From Pirellulales bacterium (GTDB lineage Bacteria; Planctomycetota; Planctomycetia; Pirellulales; JAICIG01), in NCBI GenBank assembly GCA_035533075.1, contig DATLUO010000107.1, positions 1 through 44,510 of the forward strand: DNA of 44,510 nucleotides. The letters are read 5' to 3'. Position numbers and translations under genes: made by a program. Within the stretch, counting starts at the first letter, position 1. Each line of letters begins with the position of its first letter. Shown here piece by piece: positions 1 through 7,823 of this stretch. The notes beneath the pieces were generated by a model. The model saw only the letters and a list, made by a program, of their open reading frames with translations, ran no database searches and was not told the origin of the DNA.

Positions 1-61
1 TCACCCGACTTAGAACCTCCAAACGACGCCGCTCCTTGCCGCTCATCCGAATTGTCTCCAT
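1..61 (-). CDS. ISNCY-like transposase, N-terminal fragment (runs off left edge)
   Basis: Only the first 20 codons lie in the window, reading METIRMSGKERRRLEVLSRV. This matches, from memory, the opening of ISNCY-family transposases, whose N-terminus is a helix-turn-helix DNA-binding domain ahead of an integrase-type core. A perfect Shine-Dalgarno (AAAGGAGGTG) sits just upstream on the minus strand, so the ATG at 61 is convincing. The gene faces out of the window, and its IS end is marked by the duplicated motif at 89-133. The family call rests on 20 residues; another transposase or integrase with the same HTH start is possible. Confidence 0.6.
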   Translation of the reverse strand, partial: METIRMSGKERRRLEVLSRV

Positions 62-88
62 GAACACCTCCTTTGAAGAGGTGATTGT

Positions 89-133
89 GGGGACATTTCT
101 ACCTGCGCCTTAAGGGGACATTTCTATCTGCGC
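89..133. repeat. Duplicated IS-end motif GGGGACATTTCTA(C/T)CTGCGC
   Basis: Two direct copies of a 20-base motif lie at 89-108 and 114-133, differing at one position and spaced 25 bases apart start to start. They sit just upstream of the transposase start, where an insertion sequence end is expected. Tandem short motifs at an IS end could be transposase binding sites. The other end is outside the window, so the inverted-repeat relationship cannot be seen. Confidence 0.5.
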
Positions 134-350
134 ATTACACCCCCGCCGGGAAAATTCCTGGAACGCATACCCCGCTGTCCCGCTTATTTGTTTCATCGCA
201 CCCGCAAGGTTATTCTCGACCGTGCCTTCTTTTTTCGTTGACAGCACCACGCAAGCCTCATAGACTGGTGGCGTTGCATGTTCCGCCAACCCTACAATCG
301 CCCCATTTTATCTGGTCGGTTTTTTTTAGAAAGAGCACAGCGAGACCGCC

Positions 351-1532
351 ATGCATTCTTCAGCCGAGATCGCAACCTGCCGAGGCCCCGCTTCGGATAC
401 CGGCGACCGCGATGCGCGAGGGGCGGCATCGCTTGATCGACCCGGGGGCGACCGGCCCCCGTCGCCAGAGGGGCTGCGCGTCGACTGCTTCGCAACACCG
501 GCGTTCGCCCAATGGTTGAGCGCGGCCGGCGGTTCGGTGGCGGCGACGACCTACCAGGCCGGTAAAGTCGTTCTGGCGGGCTGGAACGGCTTCCAAGTGA
601 CACTGCTCATGCGGCACTTCGACAAGCCCATGGGGCTGGCCGTCAACGGCGCCGGCTTGGCCTTGGCTTGCCGGCATGAGGTCTGGCATTTCGCCAACGC
701 GCCGCTCTTGGCGCACGATTATGTCGAACATCAACCGGGCCGCTACGACGCCCTCTACCTGCCGCGGACGGCATGGTTCACGGGAGATCTCAACCTGCAC
801 GACATCGCCTTCGGACACGATGGGCTGTGGCTGGTGAATACCCGCTTTTCGTGCCTCTCGACCCTCAGCCCGCAGTTCAATTTCCTGCCCGCTTGGCAGC
901 CATCGTTCATCTCGCAACTCGCTCCCGAGGACCGCTGCCACCTCAACGGCCTGGGAATGGACGCCGGCCGGCCGAAGTATGTGACCGCCTTGGGCGCCAC
1001 CGATGAGGCCGGCGGCTGGCGAGCGAACAAGGCGGCGGGTGGAGTCCTGATCGACGTCGAATCGGGCGAGATCGCGGTGGCCAGCTTGTCGATGCCCCAT
1101 TCCCCGCGCCTCCACGACGGAAAATGGTGGCTCTTGAACTCGGGGGCCGGCGAATTGTGGACCGTCGATCCCCAGCGTGGCGACCACGCCGTGGTCTGCG
1201 CCCTGCCTGGCTACTTGCGCGGCCTTTGCTTCGTCGGACCCTACGCCTTGGTGGGAATGAGCCAGGTGCGCGAACGGCACATTTTCGGCAACTTGCCCGT
1301 GCAGCAGCGGCACGACAAGCTGCTCTGCGGGATTGCCGTCATCGACCTGCGGACCGGCGTTCTCGCCGGAATGTTGGAGTTCACCTCCGGCTGTCGCGAA
1401 CTGTACGACGTGCAATTCTTGCCGGGCGTGCGGCAGCCCATGATTCTCAACGTGCAAAACGATGCCGTGCGGCAAGCGGTCACGGCACCCGAGTTTTCTT
1501 ATTGGTTACGTCCCAGCTCAGAGGTCCATTGA
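351..1532 (+). CDS. TIGR03032 (DUF4915) family protein
   Basis: This 393-residue protein carries the hallmark blocks of the TIGR03032 family: GWRANKAAGG near residue 222, SMPHSPRLHDG near 247, an LNSGAGELW block near 261, LPGYLRGLCF near 285, and a C-terminal block ending in a glutamine-and-asparagine-rich NVQND stretch. The family is predicted to be beta-rich and propeller-like, and its biochemical role is unknown. The first ~42 residues are polar, low-complexity and not part of the family, so an internal start is possible. The stop codon is one base before the ATG of the next gene, so the pair is probably co-transcribed and translationally coupled. A copy of this gene's tail recurs at 4408-4506. 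Confidence 0.85.
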   Translation: MHSSAEIATCRGPASDTGDRDARGAASLDRPGGDRPPSPEGLRVDCFATPAFAQWLSAAGGSVAATTYQAGKVVLAGWNGFQVTLLMRHFDKPMGLAVNGAGLALACRHEVWHFANAPLLAHDYVEHQPGRYDALYLPRTAWFTGDLNLHDIAFGHDGLWLVNTRFSCLSTLSPQFNFLPAWQPSFISQLAPEDRCHLNGLGMDAGRPKYVTALGATDEAGGWRANKAAGGVLIDVESGEIAVASLSMPHSPRLHDGKWWLLNSGAGELWTVDPQRGDHAVVCALPGYLRGLCFVGPYALVGMSQVRERHIFGNLPVQQRHDKLLCGIAVIDLRTGVLAGMLEFTSGCRELYDVQFLPGVRQPMILNVQNDAVRQAVTAPEFSYWLRPSSEVH

Positions 1533-1533
1533 A

Positions 1534-4392
1534 ATGTTCAGCATTTGGAAACGTTCGATTCATCGTCACAGTTTGCGTCGCGTTGCAAGGGACGGCAACC
1601 CGCGCCAAAGGCGACTCGCGGCGACTCGTTGGTTTGAACCACTCGAGGACCGCTCGCTTTTGAGCGCGGTGCCCGCGGGCGCCGAGTTCCAGGTCAACAC
1701 CTACACGACGGGCAATCAATATATACCGAGGGTGGCGATGGACCCCGCCGGTGATTCCGTCGTCACCTGGGTCAGTTTCGGCCAGGATGGCAGCGGCTAC
1801 GGGGTCTACGCGCAGCGCTACAACGCCGCGGGCACGGCGGAGGGAAGCGAGTTCCGCGTCAACACCTATACGGCGGCCAATCAGGTGTTTCCCTCGGTGG
1901 CGATGGATGCCGCGGGCGACTTCGTAATTGCCTGGGCCAGCTATAACCAGGACGGCAGCGGCTACGGAATCTATGCCCAGCGGTATAACGCCGCCGGCGT
2001 GGCTCAAGGGGGCGAGTTCCACGTCAGCACCACCACGGCGGGCGACCAGTCGTTCCCCACCGTTGCAATGGATGCCGCGGGCGACTTCGTGGTCGCGTGG
2101 GACAGCAACCAGGGCGGCAGCACCTACGGGATCTATGCCCAGCGGTACAACGCGGCCGGCGCGGCCCAAGGGAGCCAATTCCAGGTCGACACCTACAACG
2201 CGGCTAACACGACGTTTCCCACGATCGGCATGGACACGGCGGGCGACTTCGTGATCGCCTGGAGCGCCGACGGCGAGGACGGCAGCGGCTACGGGATTTA
2301 TGCCCAGCGCTACAACGCCGCCGGCACCGCCCAGGGGAGCGAATTCCGGGTCAATACGTACACCAAGGGCGACCAGATTTATCCGACGGTAGGCATGGAT
2401 GGTGCCGGCGACTTCGTCGTCGGGTGGGAGAGCGATGGCCAGGACGGCAGCGGCTACGGGATTTATGCCCAGCGCTATAACCCCGCCGGCGCGGCCCAGG
2501 GGAGCGAATTCCAGGTCAATACGTACACCACGGGTGATCAGCAACAGCCGTCGCTGGCGATAGACGCCCACGGCGACTTCCTGATTTCCTGGGAGAGCCC
2601 ACATGACGGCAGCGGCAACGGCATCGACGCCCAGCAGTTCACCGCCGCCGGGGCTCGCGTGGGAGGCGAATTTCAGGTCAATACCCATACCGCCGGCGAC
2701 CAGAAACAGCCCTCCGTCGCGCTGGATGCGAACGGCGATGCGCTGATCGCATGGGAAAGCGACAGCGCGCAGGATGGCAGCGGCTACGGCATTTTCGCTC
2801 AGCGGTACACTTCCCAGCCCACGGCCAACGTGTCGATTACCAAAGCCGGCCAGGCCAGCGGCACCGTCGGAACCAACTTGACCTATACCATCACCGTCAG
2901 CAACGCCGCCGGCGGCGCCGCAGCGGCGGGCGTCATCGTCACGGACACCTTGCCCGCCGGCGTGACGTTTGTCTCGGCAACCGATCCCAACGGCGCGATT
3001 ACCCACAGCGGCAGCACCGTCACCGACACGCTCTCGGGCGACCTCGCCGCGGGCTCGACCGACACCCTGACGTTGGTCGCCACACCGGGCGCGTCGACGG
3101 CCGGCACGACGGTCACGAACAGTGCCAAGGTGACCACGACCACGACGAACGTGTTGGGCGCTCCAACCACGGCCACGGCAAGCACTGCGATTGCAGCGAC
3201 CCCAACGCTGACGATCGTCAAGTCAGCCCCAGCCACGGGGACGGTCGGCGCCGCGTTGACCTACACGGTTACGGTTACCAACACCGGCGGCGCCGCGGCC
3301 ACCGGAGCAACCGTGACGGACGTCTTGCCCGCCGGATTCACCAACATTACGGCCACGGATCTCGCCGGGACGGTGGTGGTCACCGGCAACACGGTGACCG
3401 ATAGCTTGGGCTCGTTGGCGGCGACCACCGGCGTCGAAACGCTGACGATCACGGCCACGCCGGGCGCCAGCCTTCGCGGCCAGGCGGTGACGAACACGGC
3501 CACGTTGACCTTTGACGCCACCACCCAGACGTCGAGCGCCACGACGACCATCGGAGGTGTCGCTCCGCCGACGGGCGTCGGCTATTTGGCCGGCGTGTCC
3601 GGCGACGGAACGATCCAAACGTTCGTGCAAAACGTCTATCGCGAGTTGTTGGGCCGCGAACCCGACTCCTCCGGCGAGGCCTTCTGGCTCTCTTACCTCA
3701 GCGCCCACGACAACGCCGCGGGGCGACAGCAGGTGATTCAGGCCTTCATGAACTCGCCCGAGTATGCGGTCCACTACATCACGACCGCATTCAACGTCAT
3801 TCTGCACCGCGCGCCGGATGCCGGCGGTTTGGCATTCTGGACCGACAAGATGGGTCAGCCGGGCACGCCGGGGCAGAACACCGGCAGCGCCGATGAAAAA
3901 TACATCATCGCCGCCCTGTACGGTTCGGACGAGTTCTACCTCGACTCGGGCAGCACGCCCCAAGGCTGGATCAACGCCCTGTATGAGGACCTCTTGGGAC
4001 GCGCCGCCGACGGCGGCGGCCTGACGTTCTGGTCGAACGAGCTCAAGACCCGCGGATCCGGCGACCGCGACGGCATCGTACGCGACCTGTTGACCACGCC
4101 CGAAGTGGCACACGACCTGCTCGACAGCTTCTATCCGGCGGCGGGCGGCACCGCCAGCACGCCCTTGGCCACACCGGGCACGACGGCCGGCACGGGAATG
4201 ACCGAGCTGGCGCTGCTCACCGGCGGCGGATGGGAAAACCTCTATCTGGAGGGAGCGTATGGTAGCTCGCCACAGGGCAACGACGGCTTCTTCAATTCGC
4301 TGGTGGCTGGCGGAAACTGGGACGACATCCAGTTGCTGATGCTCGAAACCCCGCAGTTCTACAGCAATCCGAACCGGCCGGTGACGAGCTAG
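1534..4392 (+). CDS. Large surface protein: LEPR-XLL-like N-terminus, seven repeats, two DUF11, DUF4214 region
   Basis: This 952-residue protein starts at ATG 1534, with GAGG at 1521-1524; an upstream in-frame ATG at 1462 lies inside the previous gene. There is no hydrophobic signal peptide. Residues 1-45 are basic and end in FEPLEDRSLLSA, the LEPR-XLL-like motif of exported planctomycete proteins. Residues ~52-431 hold seven ~55-residue repeats (FxVNTYTxGDQ... MDxxGDFVxAW... DGSGYGIYAQRYNAAG), perhaps a seven-bladed propeller. Two DUF11-type Ig-like modules follow (~432-547 and ~559-674, each with TDxLPAG), then DUF4214-type repeats from ~694 (ELLGREPD, VILHRAPD, DLLGRAAD). DUF4214 occurs in secreted and S-layer-like proteins. 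A cell-surface structural or adhesive role is inferred. The paralogue at 4508 shares the N-terminal half. Confidence 0.85.
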   Translation: MFSIWKRSIHRHSLRRVARDGNPRQRRLAATRWFEPLEDRSLLSAVPAGAEFQVNTYTTGNQYIPRVAMDPAGDSVVTWVSFGQDGSGYGVYAQRYNAAGTAEGSEFRVNTYTAANQVFPSVAMDAAGDFVIAWASYNQDGSGYGIYAQRYNAAGVAQGGEFHVSTTTAGDQSFPTVAMDAAGDFVVAWDSNQGGSTYGIYAQRYNAAGAAQGSQFQVDTYNAANTTFPTIGMDTAGDFVIAWSADGEDGSGYGIYAQRYNAAGTAQGSEFRVNTYTKGDQIYPTVGMDGAGDFVVGWESDGQDGSGYGIYAQRYNPAGAAQGSEFQVNTYTTGDQQQPSLAIDAHGDFLISWESPHDGSGNGIDAQQFTAAGARVGGEFQVNTHTAGDQKQPSVALDANGDALIAWESDSAQDGSGYGIFAQRYTSQPTANVSITKAGQASGTVGTNLTYTITVSNAAGGAAAAGVIVTDTLPAGVTFVSATDPNGAITHSGSTVTDTLSGDLAAGSTDTLTLVATPGASTAGTTVTNSAKVTTTTTNVLGAPTTATASTAIAATPTLTIVKSAPATGTVGAALTYTVTVTNTGGAAATGATVTDVLPAGFTNITATDLAGTVVVTGNTVTDSLGSLAATTGVETLTITATPGASLRGQAVTNTATLTFDATTQTSSATTTIGGVAPPTGVGYLAGVSGDGTIQTFVQNVYRELLGREPDSSGEAFWLSYLSAHDNAAGRQQVIQAFMNSPEYAVHYITTAFNVILHRAPDAGGLAFWTDKMGQPGTPGQNTGSADEKYIIAALYGSDEFYLDSGSTPQGWINALYEDLLGRAADGGGLTFWSNELKTRGSGDRDGIVRDLLTTPEVAHDLLDSFYPAAGGTASTPLATPGTTAGTGMTELALLTGGGWENLYLEGAYGSSPQGNDGFFNSLVAGGNWDDIQLLMLETPQFYSNPNRPVTS
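1687..2826 (+). repeat. Seven tandem ~165-bp coding repeats
   Basis: Seven in-frame units of 52-55 codons, each with a GDFVxAW-like strand and a GSGYGIYAQRY strand. The block is 1140 bases, exactly the length of the matching block at 4661-5800 in the paralogue. Homology between the two genes ends sharply after the codons for SQPTA at 2826. Confidence 0.85.
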
Positions 4393-4407
4393 TTGCTGGT
4401 GCTCTGT

Positions 4408-4506
4408 CAGCCTTGGTTTGTCAACGTGCGGAACGAAGCCGTGCGGCAAGCGGTCACGGCACCCGAGTTTTCTTATTGGTTGCGTCCCAGCTCAGAGGTC
4501 CATTGA
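4408..4506 (+). pseudogene. Remnant of a second TIGR03032 gene (last ~32 codons)
   Basis: Read in frame from 4408, this segment encodes QPWFVNVRNEAVRQAV followed by the same final residues (ending RPSSEVH) as the intact TIGR03032 gene, which has QPMILNVQNDAVRQAV at this place. The stop codon and the one-base gap to the next ATG are also conserved. Everything upstream of this tail is missing. The amino-acid differences suggest that the tail came from a diverged second copy of the gene rather than from a very recent copy of 351-1532. No start codon or RBS serves it. Confidence 0.8.
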
Positions 4507-4507
4507 A

Positions 4508-6733
4508 ATGTTTCGTAATTGGAAGCGTTCGATTCATCGTCGTAGTTTGCGTCGCGTTGCAAGGGACGGCAACCCGCGCCAAAGGCGACTCGCGGCGACG
4601 CTCTCGTTTGAACCCCTCGAGGACCGCTCGCTTTTAAGCGTGGTGCCCGCGGGCGCCGAGTTTCAGGTCAACACCTATACCGCGGGCAATCAATACATAC
4701 CAAGGGTGGCGATGGACCCCGCCGGCGATTCCGTGGTCACTTGGGCCAGTTTCGGCCAGGATGGCAGCGGCTACGGGGTCTACGCGCAACGGTACAACGC
4801 CGCGGGCACCGCGGAGGGAAGCGAGTTCCGCGTCAACACCCATACGGCGGCCAACCAAACGTTTCCCTCGGTGGCGATGGATGCGGCGGGCGACTTCGTG
4901 ATTGCCTGGGCCAGCTATAACCAGGACGGCAGCGGCTACGGAATCTATGCCCAGCGGTACAACGCCGCCGGCGCGGCTCAAGGAGGCGAGTTCCACGTCA
5001 GCACCACCACCGCCGGCGACCAGTCGTTCCCCACCGTTGCAATGGATGCAGCCGGCGACTTCGTGGTCGCGTGGGACAGCGACCAGGGCGGCAGCACCTA
5101 CGGGATCTATGCCCAGCGTTACAACGCGGCCGGCGCGGCCGAAGGGAGCCAATTCCAGGTCAACACCTACAACGCGGGTAACACGACGTTTCCCACGATC
5201 GGCATGGACGCGGCGGGCGACTTCGTGATCGCCTGGAACGCCGACGGCGAGGACGGCAGCGGCTACGGGATTTATGCCCAACGCTACAACGCCGCCGGCA
5301 CGGCCCAGGGGAGCGAATTCCGGGTCAATACGTACACCAAGGGCGACCAGATCTATCCGACGGTAGGCATGGACAGTGCCGGCGACTTCGTGGTCGGGTG
5401 GGAGAGCGGCGGGCAGGACGGCAGCGGCTATGGGATTTATGCCCAACGCTACAACGCCGCCGGCGCGGCCCAAGGGAGCGAATTCCAGGTCAATACGTAC
5501 ACCGCCGGTGATCAACAACAGCCGTCGCTGGCGATCGACGCCCACGGCGACTTCCTGATTGCCTGGGAAAGCCCGCAGGACGGCAGCCCCGGCAGCGTCT
5601 ATGCCCAGCAGTACTCCGCCGCCGGCGCTCCTGTGGGAGGCGAATTCAAGGTCAATACTTATGCCGCGGGCGCCCAGAAACAGCCCACTGTGGCGCTGGA
5701 TGCGAACGGCGACGCGGTGATCGCATGGGAAAGCGACGGCGCGCAGGATGGCAGCGGCTACGGTATTTACGCTCAGCGGTACACCTCGCAGCCCACGGCC
5801 GTGCCCGACACATTCGTGCTCAGCCAGAGCGCGACGAGCAACGGCTCGGGGCCGACGAGTGTCTTGGCCAACGATGTACCGATCAACAATCAGCCGCTGA
5901 CTGCGACGCTGGTCACGGGCACAGCCCACGGCCAGTTCACGCTGAATTCCGATGGCTCGTTCAGCTACACGCCGAACTCCACGTTCCAGGGCAGCGATAG
6001 CTTCGCGTATCAGGTGAGCGAGGGCACCCGAGTCGGCAACAAGGTCGCCGACACGCTCCTCTCATACAATGCCAGCCTGGTCGACAAGCTCTACCACCAA
6101 GTGCTTCATCGCTCGGCGGAAGACGCGGGCTTGACTTATTGGACCTCCCTGCTCAATGCCGGAGACAGCCTGGATGTCGTGGCTGAGGGCATCTTCAACA
6201 GTCCCGAACGGCTCGATCCATTGATCACGCAGTACTACGAGCAGTACTTGCTGCGCGGGCCCGATCCGGGCGGGCTGAGCTTCTGGGTCGCCGACTGGCA
6301 GGCCACCGGGGATCCCGCGAATGTCCAAGTGGGCATTCTCGATTCCCAGGAATTCTTCAATGACGCGGGAGACACCAACGACGGCTTCGTCACGTTACTC
6401 TACCAGCGGGTCCTGGGACGTGCGCCCGATGCCGCCGGATTGGGCTACTGGACTGGGCTTCTCGACTCCGGGATGCTGACGCGGTCCCAGGTCGCCGCCG
6501 GCTTCGAGTCGAGCGCAGAGCAGCACGCCCTGGTGGTCGACTTCCTGTTCGGCGAGTATTTCCTGGACGTGACACCCCCGGACCCGACGCCCTACATTGA
6601 CGAGTTGAACGCCGGGGTAACGCAGACGCAGGTGGAACTGAACATCATCAACTCGCCGGCTTACGCCAACAACCCGCCCGAGCCGGCGGCGGGGACGGTC
6701 GGCCTCGCGCTGTATGAGCATGTTAACTATTGA
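4508..6733 (+). CDS. Large surface protein paralogue: LEPR-XLL-like N-terminus, seven repeats, Big_9-like module, DUF4214 region
   Basis: This 741-residue protein starts at ATG 4508, with the same GAGG spacing as its paralogue at 1534. Residues 1-431 closely match that protein, including FEPLEDRSLLS and all seven ~55-residue repeats (~52-431). Beyond the shared SQPTA the two are unrelated. Here residues ~432-508 form a Big_9/cadherin-like module (VLANDVPINN, GTAHGQFTLNSDGSFSYTPN, SDSFAYQV). From ~524 come DUF4214-type repeats (QVLHRSAEDAGLTYW, QYLLRGPDPGGLSFW, RVLGRAPDAAGLGYW). Export and surface location are inferred from the N-terminal motif and module types. The N-terminal block acts as a constant part and the C-terminal half as a variable part. 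Confidence 0.85.
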   Translation: MFRNWKRSIHRRSLRRVARDGNPRQRRLAATLSFEPLEDRSLLSVVPAGAEFQVNTYTAGNQYIPRVAMDPAGDSVVTWASFGQDGSGYGVYAQRYNAAGTAEGSEFRVNTHTAANQTFPSVAMDAAGDFVIAWASYNQDGSGYGIYAQRYNAAGAAQGGEFHVSTTTAGDQSFPTVAMDAAGDFVVAWDSDQGGSTYGIYAQRYNAAGAAEGSQFQVNTYNAGNTTFPTIGMDAAGDFVIAWNADGEDGSGYGIYAQRYNAAGTAQGSEFRVNTYTKGDQIYPTVGMDSAGDFVVGWESGGQDGSGYGIYAQRYNAAGAAQGSEFQVNTYTAGDQQQPSLAIDAHGDFLIAWESPQDGSPGSVYAQQYSAAGAPVGGEFKVNTYAAGAQKQPTVALDANGDAVIAWESDGAQDGSGYGIYAQRYTSQPTAVPDTFVLSQSATSNGSGPTSVLANDVPINNQPLTATLVTGTAHGQFTLNSDGSFSYTPNSTFQGSDSFAYQVSEGTRVGNKVADTLLSYNASLVDKLYHQVLHRSAEDAGLTYWTSLLNAGDSLDVVAEGIFNSPERLDPLITQYYEQYLLRGPDPGGLSFWVADWQATGDPANVQVGILDSQEFFNDAGDTNDGFVTLLYQRVLGRAPDAAGLGYWTGLLDSGMLTRSQVAAGFESSAEQHALVVDFLFGEYFLDVTPPDPTPYIDELNAGVTQTQVELNIINSPAYANNPPEPAAGTVGLALYEHVNY
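4661..5800 (+). repeat. Seven tandem ~165-bp coding repeats (paralogous block)
   Basis: Same seven-unit array and same 1140-base length as 1687-2826, with substitutions scattered mostly at third positions. Homology stops at 5800 after the shared sequence CAGCCCACGGCC. Confidence 0.85.
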
Positions 6734-7373
6734 ACTCGCCAAACCGGGGCCTCTGCCGGCGGGCCTCGCCAGCGAGTTGCAGTGCTTGGCAAAGAAGGAT
6801 CGCGATAGGGCCGCTGATTTCGCGGAGGACCAACGGCGAGGCCGGATTGGATTGTTGCTCCGCCAGGCAGGTGGCGGTCGTGTTCTTGGCCAACGTCGGG
6901 GTGGTCGCCTGCGGATCGCCGCAGTTGCCGCCGCCACCCACGGTCGGCGGCGGCGGGGAGTGGAGCTGCCGCCGGCCAGGTGACGCGACGGGACCAGAAC
7001 TCTCACGAGTTCTGCTACGCGGTTGGTCACCCGTCAGAGACGACGGCCAGTTGGTCGCGGACGACGGGGCGGACGATGGCCCACAGGCCGAGCGGATCGA
7101 CAAGCTCGCGCTCGTTGAAGGCGATTCATCGCTGCGCACGGATGGGGCCTGTCGGCGCGTTGACGAAGTACGAGAAATCGGAGGGACTCGCGGCCGCGGA
7201 GGACGAGGATGCGCTTGCGACGACATCGGCGGCACCGTGGTCGAAGGCAGTTGGCCTTCTGGCGGAGGTAACAAGAATCTGTGGCCGCAAGCGCAGATCA
7301 CGGCCTTGCCGACGCGCCGTTTTTCGCGTCTGTAACTGCATCCGCACTTGGGGCACTCAAATTGATCCGACAC
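6723..7373 (-). CDS. Putative zinc-ribbon protein, low-complexity; possibly frameshifted
   Basis: Opens at a GTG with FECPKCGCSYRREKRRVGKA followed by VICACGHRFLLPPPE, a convincing N-terminal zinc ribbon (CPKC...CACG) of the kind planctomycetes put in front of low-complexity linkers. The rest of the 216 residues is P/S/T-rich without a recognisable domain. In the middle, another minus-strand frame looks more protein-like: it reads SDFSYFVNAPTGPIRAQR, then a TGA, then AFNERELVDPLGLWAIVRPV and on to a stop at 7027. The gene may therefore be a decayed copy with frameshifts near 7260. It converges on and overlaps the surface-protein gene by 11 bases. The zinc-ribbon start is well supported; the integrity of the whole frame is not. 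Confidence 0.45.
   Translation of the reverse strand: MSDQFECPKCGCSYRREKRRVGKAVICACGHRFLLPPPEGQLPSTTVPPMSSQAHPRPPRPRVPPISRTSSTRRQAPSVRSDESPSTSASLSIRSACGPSSAPSSATNWPSSLTGDQPRSRTRESSGPVASPGRRQLHSPPPPTVGGGGNCGDPQATTPTLAKNTTATCLAEQQSNPASPLVLREISGPIAILLCQALQLAGEARRQRPRFGEFNS
6995..7014. repeat. Perfect hairpin repeat CAGAACTC-TCAC-GAGTTCTG
   Basis: An 8-base perfect stem with a 4-base loop, flanked by GGAC and CTAC. No T-run follows, so it is not a standard terminator. It resembles the REP-like palindromes elsewhere in this window but belongs to a different sequence family. Confidence 0.5.
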
Positions 7374-7402
7374 TAATGAAGTTTATCCCCTTTTCCCGGT
7401 CC

Positions 7403-7823
7403 TCAAACAAACGGATTTACGATGGTCAATCCGTCGTAGTCGGTTCCCGAATCCATGTCCTCCGAAAAAAGCGTGGTCACCCCGGCTTCCTTGCAGGCGG
7501 CCAATAACATGCTGTCCCAATGGGAGAGACTGAAACGCGCGTGCAAATCAAAGCCAGCCTCGAACATCTTGGCCGTCGGAATCTTAAGCGGGAGCAGCGC
7601 GAAAGCGTCGCGAAAGTGCGCCTCCACGTCGGCGCTCGTGATCCGGCCCGCCGACTCCCACTTGCGCAAGCCGTTCAACAGCTCTCCGGCCACCTGCCAC
7701 AGCAGCACCGTCTCCACCGGCGGCTGAACCAGCCGGGCGATCAGCCCTTGGGCTTTCTGTCTGTTTGGCCGGCTCGCTGTCGTCCAGCCCGTAGATGAAA
7801 ACGTTGGTATCAACGGCGTTCAT
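7403..7823 (-). pseudogene. PIN-domain (VapC-like) toxin, single-base frameshift
   Basis: The start ATG at 7823 gives MNAVDTNVFIYGLDDSEPAK, the classical PIN opening with the first catalytic Asp. The frame is then lost at an AAA run near 7763, and the remainder continues one frame over as RQKAQGLIARLV and on to IVNPFV at 7403. Removing one A restores a ~139-residue PIN protein. The other acidic residues are still present (QVAGELLNGL, SHWDSMLL, FSEDMDSG). PIN toxins are Mg-dependent RNases. The start overlaps the end of the antitoxin gene by 14 bases, the normal arrangement of a type II module. Either the toxin was inactivated recently or this is a homopolymer sequencing error. Confidence 0.75.

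Noticed and set aside
1687..2826. Regular ~165-base repeats considered as a CRISPR-like or non-coding array
   Set aside because: The repeats are in frame, diverged mostly at third positions and encode a consistent protein motif; spacing is far longer than CRISPR units.
1480..3006. Long minus-strand frames opposite the two surface genes (for example 1480-3006 and 3223-4449)
   Set aside because: They mirror the repeats of the sense proteins and show no independent signature.
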